Shown: piece by piece, positions 1 through 9,042 of the stretch
How positions within the stretch are numbered: position 1 is the stretch's first letter
Layout of the letters: the number at the start of each line of letters is the position of its first letter
NCBI GenBank assembly: GCA_943704495.1
Contig: CALSCR010003185.1
Location: 3,069-64,004 of the forward strand
Length of the DNA stretch: 60,936 bases
Origin: Pigoraptor chileana
Taxonomy: Eukaryota > Opisthokonta > Filasterea
Direction of reading: 5' to 3'
Notes under the pieces: generated by a model
What the model was told of the DNA's origin: nothing
Seen by the model: the letters and a program-made list of their open reading frames with translations, nothing else
Database searches by the model: none
Program-made: the position numbers and the translations under genes

Positions 1-143
1 GGGGGGGGGAGGGTTATTATTTTTCTTTGTTTGTTTATATGTGTGCTTGCGTTGGGTCCATGAACACGACACGGCGCCTGAGGCACTGACTTGAATCCTA
101 CATGTTTGTTTTTTGTTTTTGTTTGTTTGTTTCTGCGCACCAG

Positions 144-361
144 GTGACCATGCGTATGTCCGCCGTGGACCCCACAACAAACAGTGCTGAGCCCCTGATG
201 GTGGCGCGGTTTACAATGGTCGCGCGCAACTCGTCCAACAAGGCCTCTGCTGTGGTTCCCCAGCTTATTCTGGAGACAGACACGGAAAAAGAGGTGTTCT
301 CAATGGGCGCGGGTGGGTGTGCTGGTCTGTGCATGCGTTTGTCTGTGTGTGTGTGTGTGTA

Positions 362-450
<89 letters not shown>

Positions 451-1612
451 TGTGTATGTGCGTATATGTGTGTGCTTGTGTGTGTGCACGCGACCCATGC
501 AAACAACCGATGCACTGCTTTGTTTCGTCACACGACCCACGCACAATCCCCAACAGAGGATAAGCAGAAGCGAAAGGCGGCCGCCGATTTGGACCTCACA
601 AAAGAGGCGCCGACAGTCGACGAACGGCATGTGATCCATGCGCTGTATCTTGAACAGCTGAAGCGCACCGAGATGGGCACGGCCGACAACACCAAGTTTA
701 TGCGAGAGACGGTCATGAAGTCGACGCGACTTTGCCAACCACAGGTGCGTGTCTGCACATAACATGACAGGTGACGTGTTTCCTCGTTTTTGTCTGTCGG
801 TTTCAATTAATTTTCCAATGTGATTTCGCTGTGCAGGATCGCAACATACACGGGAAAATATTTGGTGGCATGCTGATGAGGGAGGCATACGAGCTCGCTT
901 GGTCAACCGCGGCCGTCTTCTGCAAGGTGGGTGTGTGTGAGCGGAGTCCATCGCCAACAACAAGAAGAGGCTTTGCGCATTACCTTGTGTATGTGCCGAT
1001 GAACAATCGCGGTCTGATTATGTTTTATGAATTGTCGGCAAATAGTTTTGCACACTCACACACACGCACACTCACATACGCACGCGCACACGCACATGTA
1101 CATGCATGCACATGCACATGCAGGCATATCCCAAAGCACTCGCAATGGACGATGTGTCCTTCCGTCTCCCCGTTGAAATTGGATCCATCCTCGAATACTC
1201 GAGTGAGGTCGTATTTTCCGAGGGTCCGCCCCACAAGTCATTCCAGGTTTCGGTAAGCGGCCATGTCCCAAGAACGCGGGCCTTGTCTGTTCCAACCGTC
1301 AGCCGAGTGTGACCCTCGTGTCCATTATGCACTTCTACCACTACCGATAACAATGGCAACATTCCGCATCCGTGTGCTATGTTTCATTAGGTTGCGGCCA
1401 ACTTCATCAATCCAATGACGGGCGTGCGACAAACGTCCAATGTGTTCAACTTTGCGTTCCTCTGCCACGATGTGGATGTTCCACGTGTCATTCCCGAGTC
1501 ATATGGTGAGGCCATGCGCTATCTCGCTGGTCGCCGCCGCTATGTCCGCGGGAAGGAATTTGCCGAGAGCATCCACAAGCTGCTCCTCGCAGCGCCCGTA
1601 ATCCCGCAATGA
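144..1612 (+). CDS. ACOT9: ACOT9-like mitochondrial acyl-CoA thioesterase, 5' truncated
   Basis: Five exons are visible: 144-312, 557-744, 837-926, 1124-1252 and 1391-1612. Phases agree throughout and give 265 residues; the N-terminus lies outside the window. The product is the C-terminal part of a double hot-dog thioesterase that hydrolyses acyl-CoA to fatty acid and CoA, in mitochondria in animals. The match to animal ACOT9 as I remember it is clear: FTMVARNSSNK in exon 1, QPQ at the end of exon 2 continuing into DRNIHGKIFGG and MREAYELAW in exon 3, then the VFNFAFLCHD and YGEAMRYLAGRRR blocks in exon 5. Intron 1 carries a long TG/TA microsatellite. The gene converges on the Sel1 gene. Family assignment is secure; the exact substrate is not readable from the sequence. 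Confidence 0.88.
345..436. repeat. (TG)n followed by (TA)n microsatellite in ACOT9 intron 1
   Basis: A TG run with a few interruptions passes directly into a TA run of about 36 bases. It lies inside the first visible intron of the thioesterase gene (313-556). Open frames through it encode only VCVC or IYIY strings and are artefacts. Confidence 0.95.
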
Positions 1613-1945
1613 AATTGAGCCCCTTGGTGGCAATGCTGCCGCTGTGTGGGAAGATTTTTCAGGCACACTCCAGCTGCGTAGTTGTGCGTCCTCTTTCTGT
1701 GTCCCCATGGTCGGCAAACCAACTAACTCGACGCGTTATTGCAGTCAATTATTAAATAGAGCGGCTTTACTTACGGATGGCTTTGTCTAGAAATGCAGCA
1801 CGGTGCCAAATAGGCAGCCTCGGGGCTGTCCACCCCTTCCTAAATGGCTTGAGGCTACTTAGTATGTCACGCACCGGACCCACTATGTATAGCGTGGCGC
1901 ATATACAATACGGACAGTTTAATGCTTGTCAGAATCCATCTGAAA
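1613..1945. other. Intergenic, convergent 3' ends of ACOT9 and Sel1 genes
   Basis: About 330 bases between two converging stop codons. AT-rich stretches near 1745-1760 could hold the ACOT9 polyadenylation signal. Nothing else seen. Confidence 0.6.
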
Positions 1946-4147
1946 TCATAATTCCGACTGGGAGCGTGTCGTTCGCCTACGCGCAGCCTTGCTACCCTTC
2001 TTTGGCAAGGCGCCTGCGTCATCCTTCTTATCGTCACCACCGCTCGCCACTCCCTTCAGCTTTGCGGCGGAAGGTACCGACTGCGACTCCTTCTCAGGCT
2101 CCAGTGCTGACTCGGACGCAGCGGGCACTTCCGATGACTCTATCTTTGGGGCGGGCCTCTTCACACCGCGCTCTTCCGCCCTCGCGATCCACACGGCACC
2201 TTCCGTCTCGTCCTTCTCGACCCCCTCCCCGTTTTCGTGCATGAGTCCCAAATACAACATCGACTCGGCGTGCCCAAGCTCAGCCGCCTTCTTAAAGTGG
2301 TCAAATGCCTTTGCGAGATCGGCCTTGACGCCGTCCCCGCGGACATGCAGCGTGCCTAGATGAAAGTGCGCGACCGCATTCTCTGCCTCAGCCGACTTCC
2401 GCAGCCAACGCAGTGCTTGTCTCGTGTCCTTCCTGACGCCGACTCCGTTCAGATAGAGAACGGCAAGATTCGCCTGAGCAAGCGCATGCCCCATCTCAGC
2501 CGCCTTGCGAATGTGCGATGCCGCTGCGGTGCCATTGAGTTCAACGCCAACTCCGTTGGTGTAGCACACGCCGAGGTTAAGGTGGGCGTCGGGTGAATTG
2601 TGCTCGGCCGCCCGCAGATACCACTTGACGGCCTCCTTGGCGTCTTTTTGCACGCCAATGCCGCGCTCAAGATACACGCCGACGTTGAACTCGCATCCAG
2701 AGTGATTCTTTTCGGCGCCCTTCAGAAACCACTTGTACGCCATCGCCGAGTCTTTCTCGACACCGAGTCCAGACGCATAACAAACTGCGAGGTTGAACTG
2801 CCCGCCGTCAATACCCCTCTCGGCCGCTTTCGTAAAGTATTCAAACGCCTTTGCGTCATCCCTCTCAACGCCATCGCCCGACGCGTACTGCAAGCCCAGG
2901 TTATACATTGCCTGCGGCTGTCCTTGCGACACGGCTTCGACAAACCACTTGTGGGCCGTCTTTGCATCTTTGTCCACGCCATTTGCATTCATGTACATCA
3001 CCCCCAGAACCATCTGCGACTCCGCATCGCCCCTCTCCGCAGCACGCGTATACCACTTGACGGCCTCCTTAAAGTTCTGCTGAACACCAAGTCCGTCTGC
3101 ATGAATCGCGCCGAGGAACCTCTCTGCGATTTCGCTGTCAGACGCCGCCGCCTTTTCGAGCCACTCCTTCGCCGCAGTGTAGTTCTTGTCCACACCCAGT
3201 CCGTTCACGAAGCAAATGCCCAGATTGGCCTGCGCATTCACGTGACCTGCCTGGGCGGCCTCAGTAAACTGCTCGTATGCGGCCGTAAGGTTTTTCTCCA
3301 CGCCAACCCCCTGTAGATAGCGCAAGCCCATCGATGCCATCGCCTCGACAAACTTGAGATCCGCCGACTTTTTTATCCACTCAGTCGCCTTTGTCTGGTC
3401 GACAGTTACACCCTCTCCAGCAAAGTAGCGACTGGACAAGCGATACATCGCATTCGCGGATCCCTTGCTTGCGGCTATTTCTATGAACGCAAAGGCCTTC
3501 CCCTTGTCAGCTGCAACGCCGTCGCCCGTATCGTATCTTTCTGCGAGTGTGATGGCCGCTTGGATGGCAGCGTCGACGTCCTCCCCGGCAACATCAGCCT
3601 CCAGTTTTTCGAGTTCATCCACTTCACCGGCAGCTGCAGATTCTTCTTCAATCTCGGCAGCTGCATCCTTGCTCAAGTCGTCTTCGTCTGCAAAGTCGTA
3701 TGCGCGCAGAACAATATCAGCGACTTCGTTTCCTGAGTCGCCTGCTTCCTGAAAGTACGACACTGCCGCCTCATCGTCCTGGTCGACGCCATTCCCCGTC
3801 GCAAAGCGGAACCCCAGCGCAAGCATAGCCTGCACGTGTCCCTGGTCCGCAGCCTTTACGTACCAAGCAATCGCTGCTGCATCGTCCTGCTTGGTGAACA
3901 GGCCGGCTTCGCTGCACGTGGCCGCATAATATTGGGCAGTCGCGTCTCCAGTGTCGGCTAAAGCAAGTGCCGCGACACAAAAGTCCTTCCCAGCTTTGTG
4001 GAAAGCATCTGGCTTTGCAACGGGGGCCCTGATCTTGGAGGTGCGAAGCTTGGTGCTTCCAAACTCGCGCGTCTGCGCAATGGCTGCAAGTGTGGCAAGG
4101 AGTACCGCAAGACGCAAGGCGCGCACAGCGACGCCGACGTGCGCCAT
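1946..4147 (-). CDS. Secreted Sel1-like repeat protein
   Basis: One uninterrupted exon of 733 codons, unusual among the intron-rich neighbours. The start at 4147 is followed by a basic-hydrophobic leader (ALRLAVLLATLAAIAQT) typical of a signal peptide. The body holds about 15 Sel1-like repeats of roughly 36 residues, recognisable by GxGVxxD turns followed by A..W..KAAE.G.. helices. An acidic alpha-rich insert (about residues 155-200) separates the first repeats from the rest. There is no membrane helix, unlike SEL1L/Hrd3 of the ER degradation complex. The tail is Lys/Arg-rich and ends QSEL, which resembles a KDEL-type ER retrieval signal but has Ser at the acidic position. Sel1 arrays are protein-binding scaffolds; the partner is unknown. 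ER lumen or secretion is inferred. Confidence 0.88.
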   Translation of the reverse strand: MAHVGVAVRALRLAVLLATLAAIAQTREFGSTKLRTSKIRAPVAKPDAFHKAGKDFCVAALALADTGDATAQYYAATCSEAGLFTKQDDAAAIAWYVKAADQGHVQAMLALGFRFATGNGVDQDDEAAVSYFQEAGDSGNEVADIVLRAYDFADEDDLSKDAAAEIEEESAAAGEVDELEKLEADVAGEDVDAAIQAAITLAERYDTGDGVAADKGKAFAFIEIAASKGSANAMYRLSSRYFAGEGVTVDQTKATEWIKKSADLKFVEAMASMGLRYLQGVGVEKNLTAAYEQFTEAAQAGHVNAQANLGICFVNGLGVDKNYTAAKEWLEKAAASDSEIAERFLGAIHADGLGVQQNFKEAVKWYTRAAERGDAESQMVLGVMYMNANGVDKDAKTAHKWFVEAVSQGQPQAMYNLGLQYASGDGVERDDAKAFEYFTKAAERGIDGGQFNLAVCYASGLGVEKDSAMAYKWFLKGAEKNHSGCEFNVGVYLERGIGVQKDAKEAVKWYLRAAEHNSPDAHLNLGVCYTNGVGVELNGTAAASHIRKAAEMGHALAQANLAVLYLNGVGVRKDTRQALRWLRKSAEAENAVAHFHLGTLHVRGDGVKADLAKAFDHFKKAAELGHAESMLYLGLMHENGEGVEKDETEGAVWIARAEERGVKRPAPKIESSEVPAASESALEPEKESQSVPSAAKLKGVASGGDDKKDDAGALPKKGSKAARRRTTRSQSEL

Positions 4148-4541
4148 ATTAGTTGATCACCCCTCAAAAATAAAATTAGAGTCGAGGCGTTCGATTAAAG
4201 TGTGATTGCTATTTTGTGTCCGTGGGACTTCTTCTGTTTCGTCAAATCTTTGTGGATGACGAATGCAACGGTGAGTAGTGACGGTTCAGTTCTGCGAGAG
4301 TAAACCTGTGGTCAGCTGTCGGCGGAGTGAGTGGAATCCGTGGGACTGGAATGTTGGAATATTGTCGAGATCTCGGGTATTTTATTTCCAGGATCGGAAC
4401 GGAAATAATGTTTTACGGCGAGTTGCAATGACTGTGCAGGTGCAGTACAATACAAATTTGTGCATTAGATGATCTTGAAAGCGGTTTGATTGGTAGAGAC
4501 AGATGACAGACTGACTCCACAGTGTAATGTATGCATAAATG
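4148..4541. promoter_or_regulatory. Divergent promoter region between Sel1 and CLYBL genes
   Basis: About 390 bases between the Sel1 start (minus) and the proposed CLYBL start (plus), so it must hold both promoters and leaders. No TATA box or other recognised element stands out. Confidence 0.5.
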
Positions 4542-7500
4542 ATGTGCTTGCGCAAACTTCCGTTGCGCCTCGGTGAGTGTATTCCGACTTCGCATCTGGT
4601 CTGGGGTATGGCTGTGGATGTGCCATGACGGCTGCTGTCATGTTCCACTTTGTTTGATATTGAACGTAGGGCATTATGGTTTCTCCACCAGGTGCGCAAC
4701 GAGTTCGATTGATGGGAACAAGGTGCGTTTCGAATGGCATCGTCACTCATACTCAGTGTCGATCGCATTCGACTTCACTGTCTGTGCATCCTGCTCAGCT
4801 CAAATTCATTGTTATCTGTGCAGTGGCCCAACAACGGATCGCACAGAGAGGCTCCGTCGCACACTTCTCAACGGTATAACTTGTCTTTTTGTACTTGCTT
4901 TTTGGTGGTTCTGCTCTCCTTCATATTGCCATTGTGATGGTCAGTCACCGCCATCAAGTCGTTAACTCTATTGCTGCAATACGCACCCAACGGAATTAAA
5001 TAATGGACTGGAATGCAGTGCCGGGCTCTGATCTCAAGAAGATTGTGAAGGCGACCTCCCTTCCGGCAGACAGCATTGTGCTTGATCTCGTGAGTGCATT
5101 CCCGGAATCAGTTTGTCTTTTGCCATGGCCTGTTCCCACAAGTTGGCTCGCTGTGCTCATGGTGTCAGAGCAGATGGACAGCGTGCCGTTGACAGTGGAA
5201 AAGTGCAGCGGATGTGTTTTCGCGACTCTCTCGCGCGCGGACTCATTTCCTGTGTGTTGATATTGATCCCGTGCGCATGTGCTGGCACATTGCAATTTCA
5301 GTGCTGAAGGTCGCATCTTGCTCTGCTGCAATACAGGAAGATGGCGTATCAATCAACTTGAAGGAAGTCGCACGCAAGACGGTTGTTGAAGCTCTGCAGG
5401 TCTGTTTGCAAGGCTAATCTCCTGTTTGAATGTAGCTATATGAAGCTCCAGGTGCTATATGGCTTGGATCCCTAGTGAGAATGTTGCCGTTTTCGTGTGC
5501 GGACGTGGACGTCTGACATATATGTGTGGTGTACAACTCAGAATCAAGACTTTGGAAAGGCCGAGCGGTGTGTGCGTATCAATGGGATCCGGTCTGGTGA
5601 GCTCCATTACCCTGGTGGTAGTGTTCTGTGCCTGTAGAGTACAATAGGTTAAAAGCGGTTACCGGGACAACGACGCAATTTAATTTAGATATTGCCCTAA
5701 TGTGTGGCTGTTTGAGCGCGCTGACCTGTGTGACATTTTTATCCTTCACGCGCTCACATTATCGCAGGCATGGCATTTGAGGATCTCTTGGTTGTGTTGC
5801 GTAGCCCTCGACTCCAGGGAATCGTGATCCCAAAGGTCGAAAGTGCGAGCGACATCCACACTGTCTGCGAGCTCATCAACTCTGTCGCGCCAGAGGAAAG
5901 GTGCGAGAGCCGACATGTGTGCACTGGCATAGCCACATCGCATGTGGATTGTATTGGTATTTCGCACGCACACATCCCATCTTATTTGCCCGGGGCTAAC
6001 ACTGACTAAGTAGCCTCGTACTCCAGTGATAATCAATTATCTCCGTATGTGTCTTTTCCTATCATATCACGGGCGTGTATTTATTTATCTTCTTGACATT
6101 TTCATGTCAACCCCGTGCAGCCGTCAAGAAATTCGCCTCCTGGCGGCAATTGAAACAGCCGTCGGCCTCGTAAATCTCAAGGAAATCGCGTCTGCTCATG
6201 GCAGGCTGGACGCTCTCATTGTAAGCAACTCTCCCTCTGGCTGTTTCAGTCGTTTATACTATTTCCAGTTGTGTTCGCATCCACCGTTTATGAATCTGCC
6301 TACTTGTCTTGTAGTCTCTCACATTTCTGTTTTTTTTTTTCCTCCTTCCCGGTAGTTTGCGTCCGAGGATCTCTGCGCTGATATGGGTTAGTGTGTGTGC
6401 ATATTGCAGCCCGTGGCATTTACTGTGATACCGATTGTGGTGTATTGAAATCGATGTATCGTGCGTTTTGTTTGTCTGTGGTTGTTTGTGTTGACGATTA
6501 CTTGGTGATGTGCAAGAATGCGTGCGTGCATTTTCATGCGTGATGTGTTTGTATATGCTTGCTTATCTGCGTAATAATAATACACTTTTGCAGGGATGGT
6601 GCGCACACCAGAAGCAACGGAGCTGCTGTATGCGCGCAGTGCCATATGCACACATGCCAAGGCATTCGGTCTCCAAGCAATCGATCTCACATGCATCGAC
6701 TACAAGGACGATGCGCTTTTGCGCAAGGAGTCTAAGGAGGGATTCAATCTGGGATATACGGGAAAGGTGCGAGCGCACGTGACAGTCGCAGAAAGTTGTA
6801 ATTCAAGTTGTAATTAAGTTCGCATTTGCGCCAGCGTGCACTACTGTCTCTCATATTCTATATGTGTGATTGTGCCTGTGTATGCATTGTGTGCGTGTTG
6901 GCAAATGTCACATGCAGCAAGCGATCCACCCGAATCAACTTGCGATCATCAACACATGCTTCAGCCCATCCGCCGCAGGTATTGTACCTGTCTTTTGGTA
7001 TTTCTTCGTGTGGTGCATCTCTGCTGATGCTCGTCGTATGGTGGTACTCGTCGTATACTGATACTCGTCGTATGCTGGTACTCGTCGGTATTTCTACCAT
7101 GCCTGATTCGATTTGAGGGGTTTTGGCGTGTACATTTTCGTGCGCATGTTTATTCTGTCTTCGCTTTCACTTAAAACAGACGTGACGCGCGCGAGGAGGA
7201 TCATTGATGGGTTTTCTGAGGCGCAGTCAAAGGGGCACGGCGTGTTCAGTCTGGACGGAAAGTCCATTGATCTGCCAGGTGCGGTTTCTACTAATCCATA
7301 CGTGTGTGAACACAAATAACAAACATTCTCTATATGTGTGTGTTCTATGTTTGCGGCGCCCTTGTCGACGTTGGATATGCTTATAGATCACGTTGGCTGT
7401 GCCTGGTTATAATGCCAGCATTGAACGAAGTGTGCATGCCTCTATACTGAAGCACATCCGTTTCTATTCCCTTCTGTCCCACTCCACACAAACACACAGT

Positions 7501-7555
7501 GGTCAAATGGGCTGAAAAAATTGTTGCGCGTGCCAAGGCCGCAGGTCAAATTTGA
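4542..7555 (+). CDS. CLYBL: CLYBL-like citramalyl-CoA lyase, probably mitochondrial
   Basis: Thirteen short exons in consistent phase: 4542-4572, 4692-4722, 4824-4873, 5019-5089, 5337-5399, 5542-5596, 5768-5900, 6121-6220, 6356-6386, 6594-6766, 6918-6978, 7180-7278, 7500-7555; 317 residues, close to animal CLYBL. The family is HpcH/HpaI aldolase / citrate-lyase beta, a Mg-dependent C-C lyase; animal CLYBL splits citramalyl-CoA in mitochondria. Matching blocks are RLRRTLLN-VPGSD (the N-terminal Arg and VPG signature, split by an intron), IVLDLEDG, GIVIPKVES, the metal-ligand region AAIETAVGLVN, FASEDL, AKAFGLQAIDL and TGKQAIHPNQ. The first two 31-base exons give a basic leader (MCLRKLPLRLG) that fits a transit peptide; they rest on splice phase alone. 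A later ATG at 5003 is preceded by an in-frame stop and would omit the conserved Arg. Confidence is high from exon 3 on. Confidence 0.87.
7028..7088. repeat. 17-bp tandem repeat in CLYBL intron
   Basis: Three full imperfect 17-base units built on TACTCGTCGTAT plus a partial fourth, in the intron after the exon ending at 6978. Confidence 0.85.
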
Positions 7556-7801
7556 AAGGATATGGGGTACATGTATGCTCTTTGGCTCACTCGTTTCTCT
7601 CTCAGGCACACACACACACGCGCAAAATTTATGAAGACATAGTTGTTTGAGTTAAAAACCGTCAACTTTGACCTGTAGCTGCACGGCGCATGACGCATGC
7701 ACACAAGCCACTAAGTTGAATTTAGGAACTATTTATCGGCGTTATGGTACAAGCGAAGACTGCTTTCGAGTCATGTTGCAACAGCACGCACACAAAAAAA
7801 A

Positions 7802-8645
7802 TTAAGATGCGGGGCTGGCGTTTTCGAGATCCATAACCTTCTCGAGCGGCATGTGGTGAAACTTTGCTGAAATTGCACCATCTTCAAAGCTGAGGCGCAC
7901 GTCGGCATTAATCTCCTTGTTGATGGCGTCAAGATCAAAGACAAGCGACGGGTGACGTGCCATGAATGCCTCGAACGATTCGTCGATGACAAACTCGGCA
8001 TGCTCCAGGCCTGTTTTGTAGGGACTGCCACGCTTGGGAGACGGGAGTTCAACGCAGGTCACTTCCTTTCCGTTTGTCCTGCATCCGATGCAAGAGAAAT
8101 TCACAACGGTAAACCCAAACAGTATAAACAACCTAAACAGGTACTGATGCTTGGTTTCTTCCCACATGCGACCTGTTATAAATCATCAGCTATACCACAC
8201 TTGATAGCGAAGGCACTCATACATACCTGATAGGCTCATTAAGCTTAAATGTGGCGATCGGTCGTCCTCCTATAATTGCATCTCCATATAGCTGTTGTCC
8301 GATGGTATTGAGCTCCTTTTTCTTTTCAAGGTATTCGTCGTTCGATTCCACTCTGAAAAAAGTGTGTGTGGATAGTTCATCATTAAGAACAAAGATGCAA
8401 ACAATATTCGACAACTAACTTTGCACTGCATCCACTCCACTTACAAATAGGCCTTACCTGTAATGGGACAAATAATTTCGCACTGCATCCACTCCGCTGA
8501 CTAAAAGGCCTTACCTGTAACAAACGTGGTCCATCTCATACCGGGACACGTCGACCCCAGCCGCCGACAGATGCCCAATCAGCCGCGAAGCAAACGCATC
8601 CACATCGCCCAACACTGCACGGATCGCCGCTTGAACGGTTGCCAT
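7802..8645 (-). CDS. YecM-family (PF06185-like) metal-binding fold protein
   Basis: Three exons, 8515-8645, 8227-8352 and 7802-8078, join in phase to 177 residues, close to Escherichia coli YecM (about 190). Matching landmarks as I recall them are MDHVCYRV (YecM DHISLR), IIGGRPIATFKLNEPI (YecM MINGRPICLFKLHEP), CVELPSPKRG, GLEHAEFVI (YecM WEHIEIVL) and the C-terminal AKFHHMPLEKV (YecM IKFHPWSIEEI). These keep His residues near positions 40, 110 and 165 that could form the site seen in this glyoxalase/VOC-like fold. No biochemical role is established. The gene ends tail-to-tail with CLYBL and diverges from the GAS2-like gene. Its true introns show it is not bacterial contamination, although the family is best known from bacteria. 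Intron 1 carries a duplicated splice donor. Confidence 0.82.
8420..8520. repeat. Tandem duplication containing the YecM-gene splice donor
   Basis: Two about 44-base copies, 8420-8463 and 8477-8520, near-identical around the core GCACTGCATCCACTCC and ending with the same TTACCTGTAA. On the minus strand each copy presents an ACAG|GTAAGG donor. The copy at 8515 is the in-frame exon 1 boundary; use of the other would read into a stop at once. Confidence 0.85.
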
Positions 8646-9042
8646 TTTCGCAACGCTTTGATGAGGCACACTTCTTGTGGATTAAAAGAAGAGAGCACTT
8701 GTCTATCGTTGGCATATAACGGATGTATATTACTGATTAGCACTGAGACCACGGCGTGTGGCGTGTGGGATTATGCAACTCAGACTGCGCAGCAATAAGG
8801 AAACATGGTGCACGTGATATGTCCAGCAATAATGTCACGTGATATGTCCGGATACGTCACGTGGTCTCTGTTTATTTCAAAAATTCAAATTCCGGCTTCG
8901 AGAGTCGGTCGGCCACCGCAACAGACCGGACGCAGATGTCAGCCTCGCACATAGACAAGTAATGGATCATATTTGGCAGGACAATTTACAAAGAGGCATA
9001 CTGAAATGTCTGTGGGAGCTCCAACTTAATAGCTTTTTCAGC
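8646..9042. promoter_or_regulatory. Divergent promoter between YecM-like and GAS2-like genes
   Basis: Roughly 400 bases between two divergent starts. It contains the CACGTG cluster annotated separately. An open frame continues upstream of 9043 but I see no reason to prefer it. Confidence 0.6.
8811..8863. promoter_or_regulatory. Cluster of three CACGTG palindromes
   Basis: CACGTGATATGTCC occurs at 8811-8824 and again at 8836-8849, and a third CACGTG lies at 8858-8863. CACGTG is the E-box/G-box core bound by bHLH and bZIP factors. The position in a divergent promoter suggests a control element for one or both flanking genes; this is inference. Confidence 0.6.

Noticed and set aside
98-634. Several long open frames on both strands across the TG/TA microsatellite
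   Set aside because: They encode only repeat-derived strings (IYIYIY, HTHTHT) and overlap a well-supported intron of the ACOT9-like gene.
1777-3752. Long plus-strand open frames opposite the Sel1 gene
   Set aside because: They are shadows of the 733-codon minus-strand gene, whose repeats and signal peptide are clear.
7802-8645. Bacterial contamination as source of the YecM-like gene
   Set aside because: The coding sequence is interrupted by two phase-consistent GT-AG introns and lies between ordinary eukaryotic genes.
8631-8662. X-box-like inverted repeat GTTGC-N7-GCAAC
   Set aside because: It overlaps the YecM-like start codon, its spacing does not fit the RFX consensus, and the adjacent gene is not a known ciliary gene.
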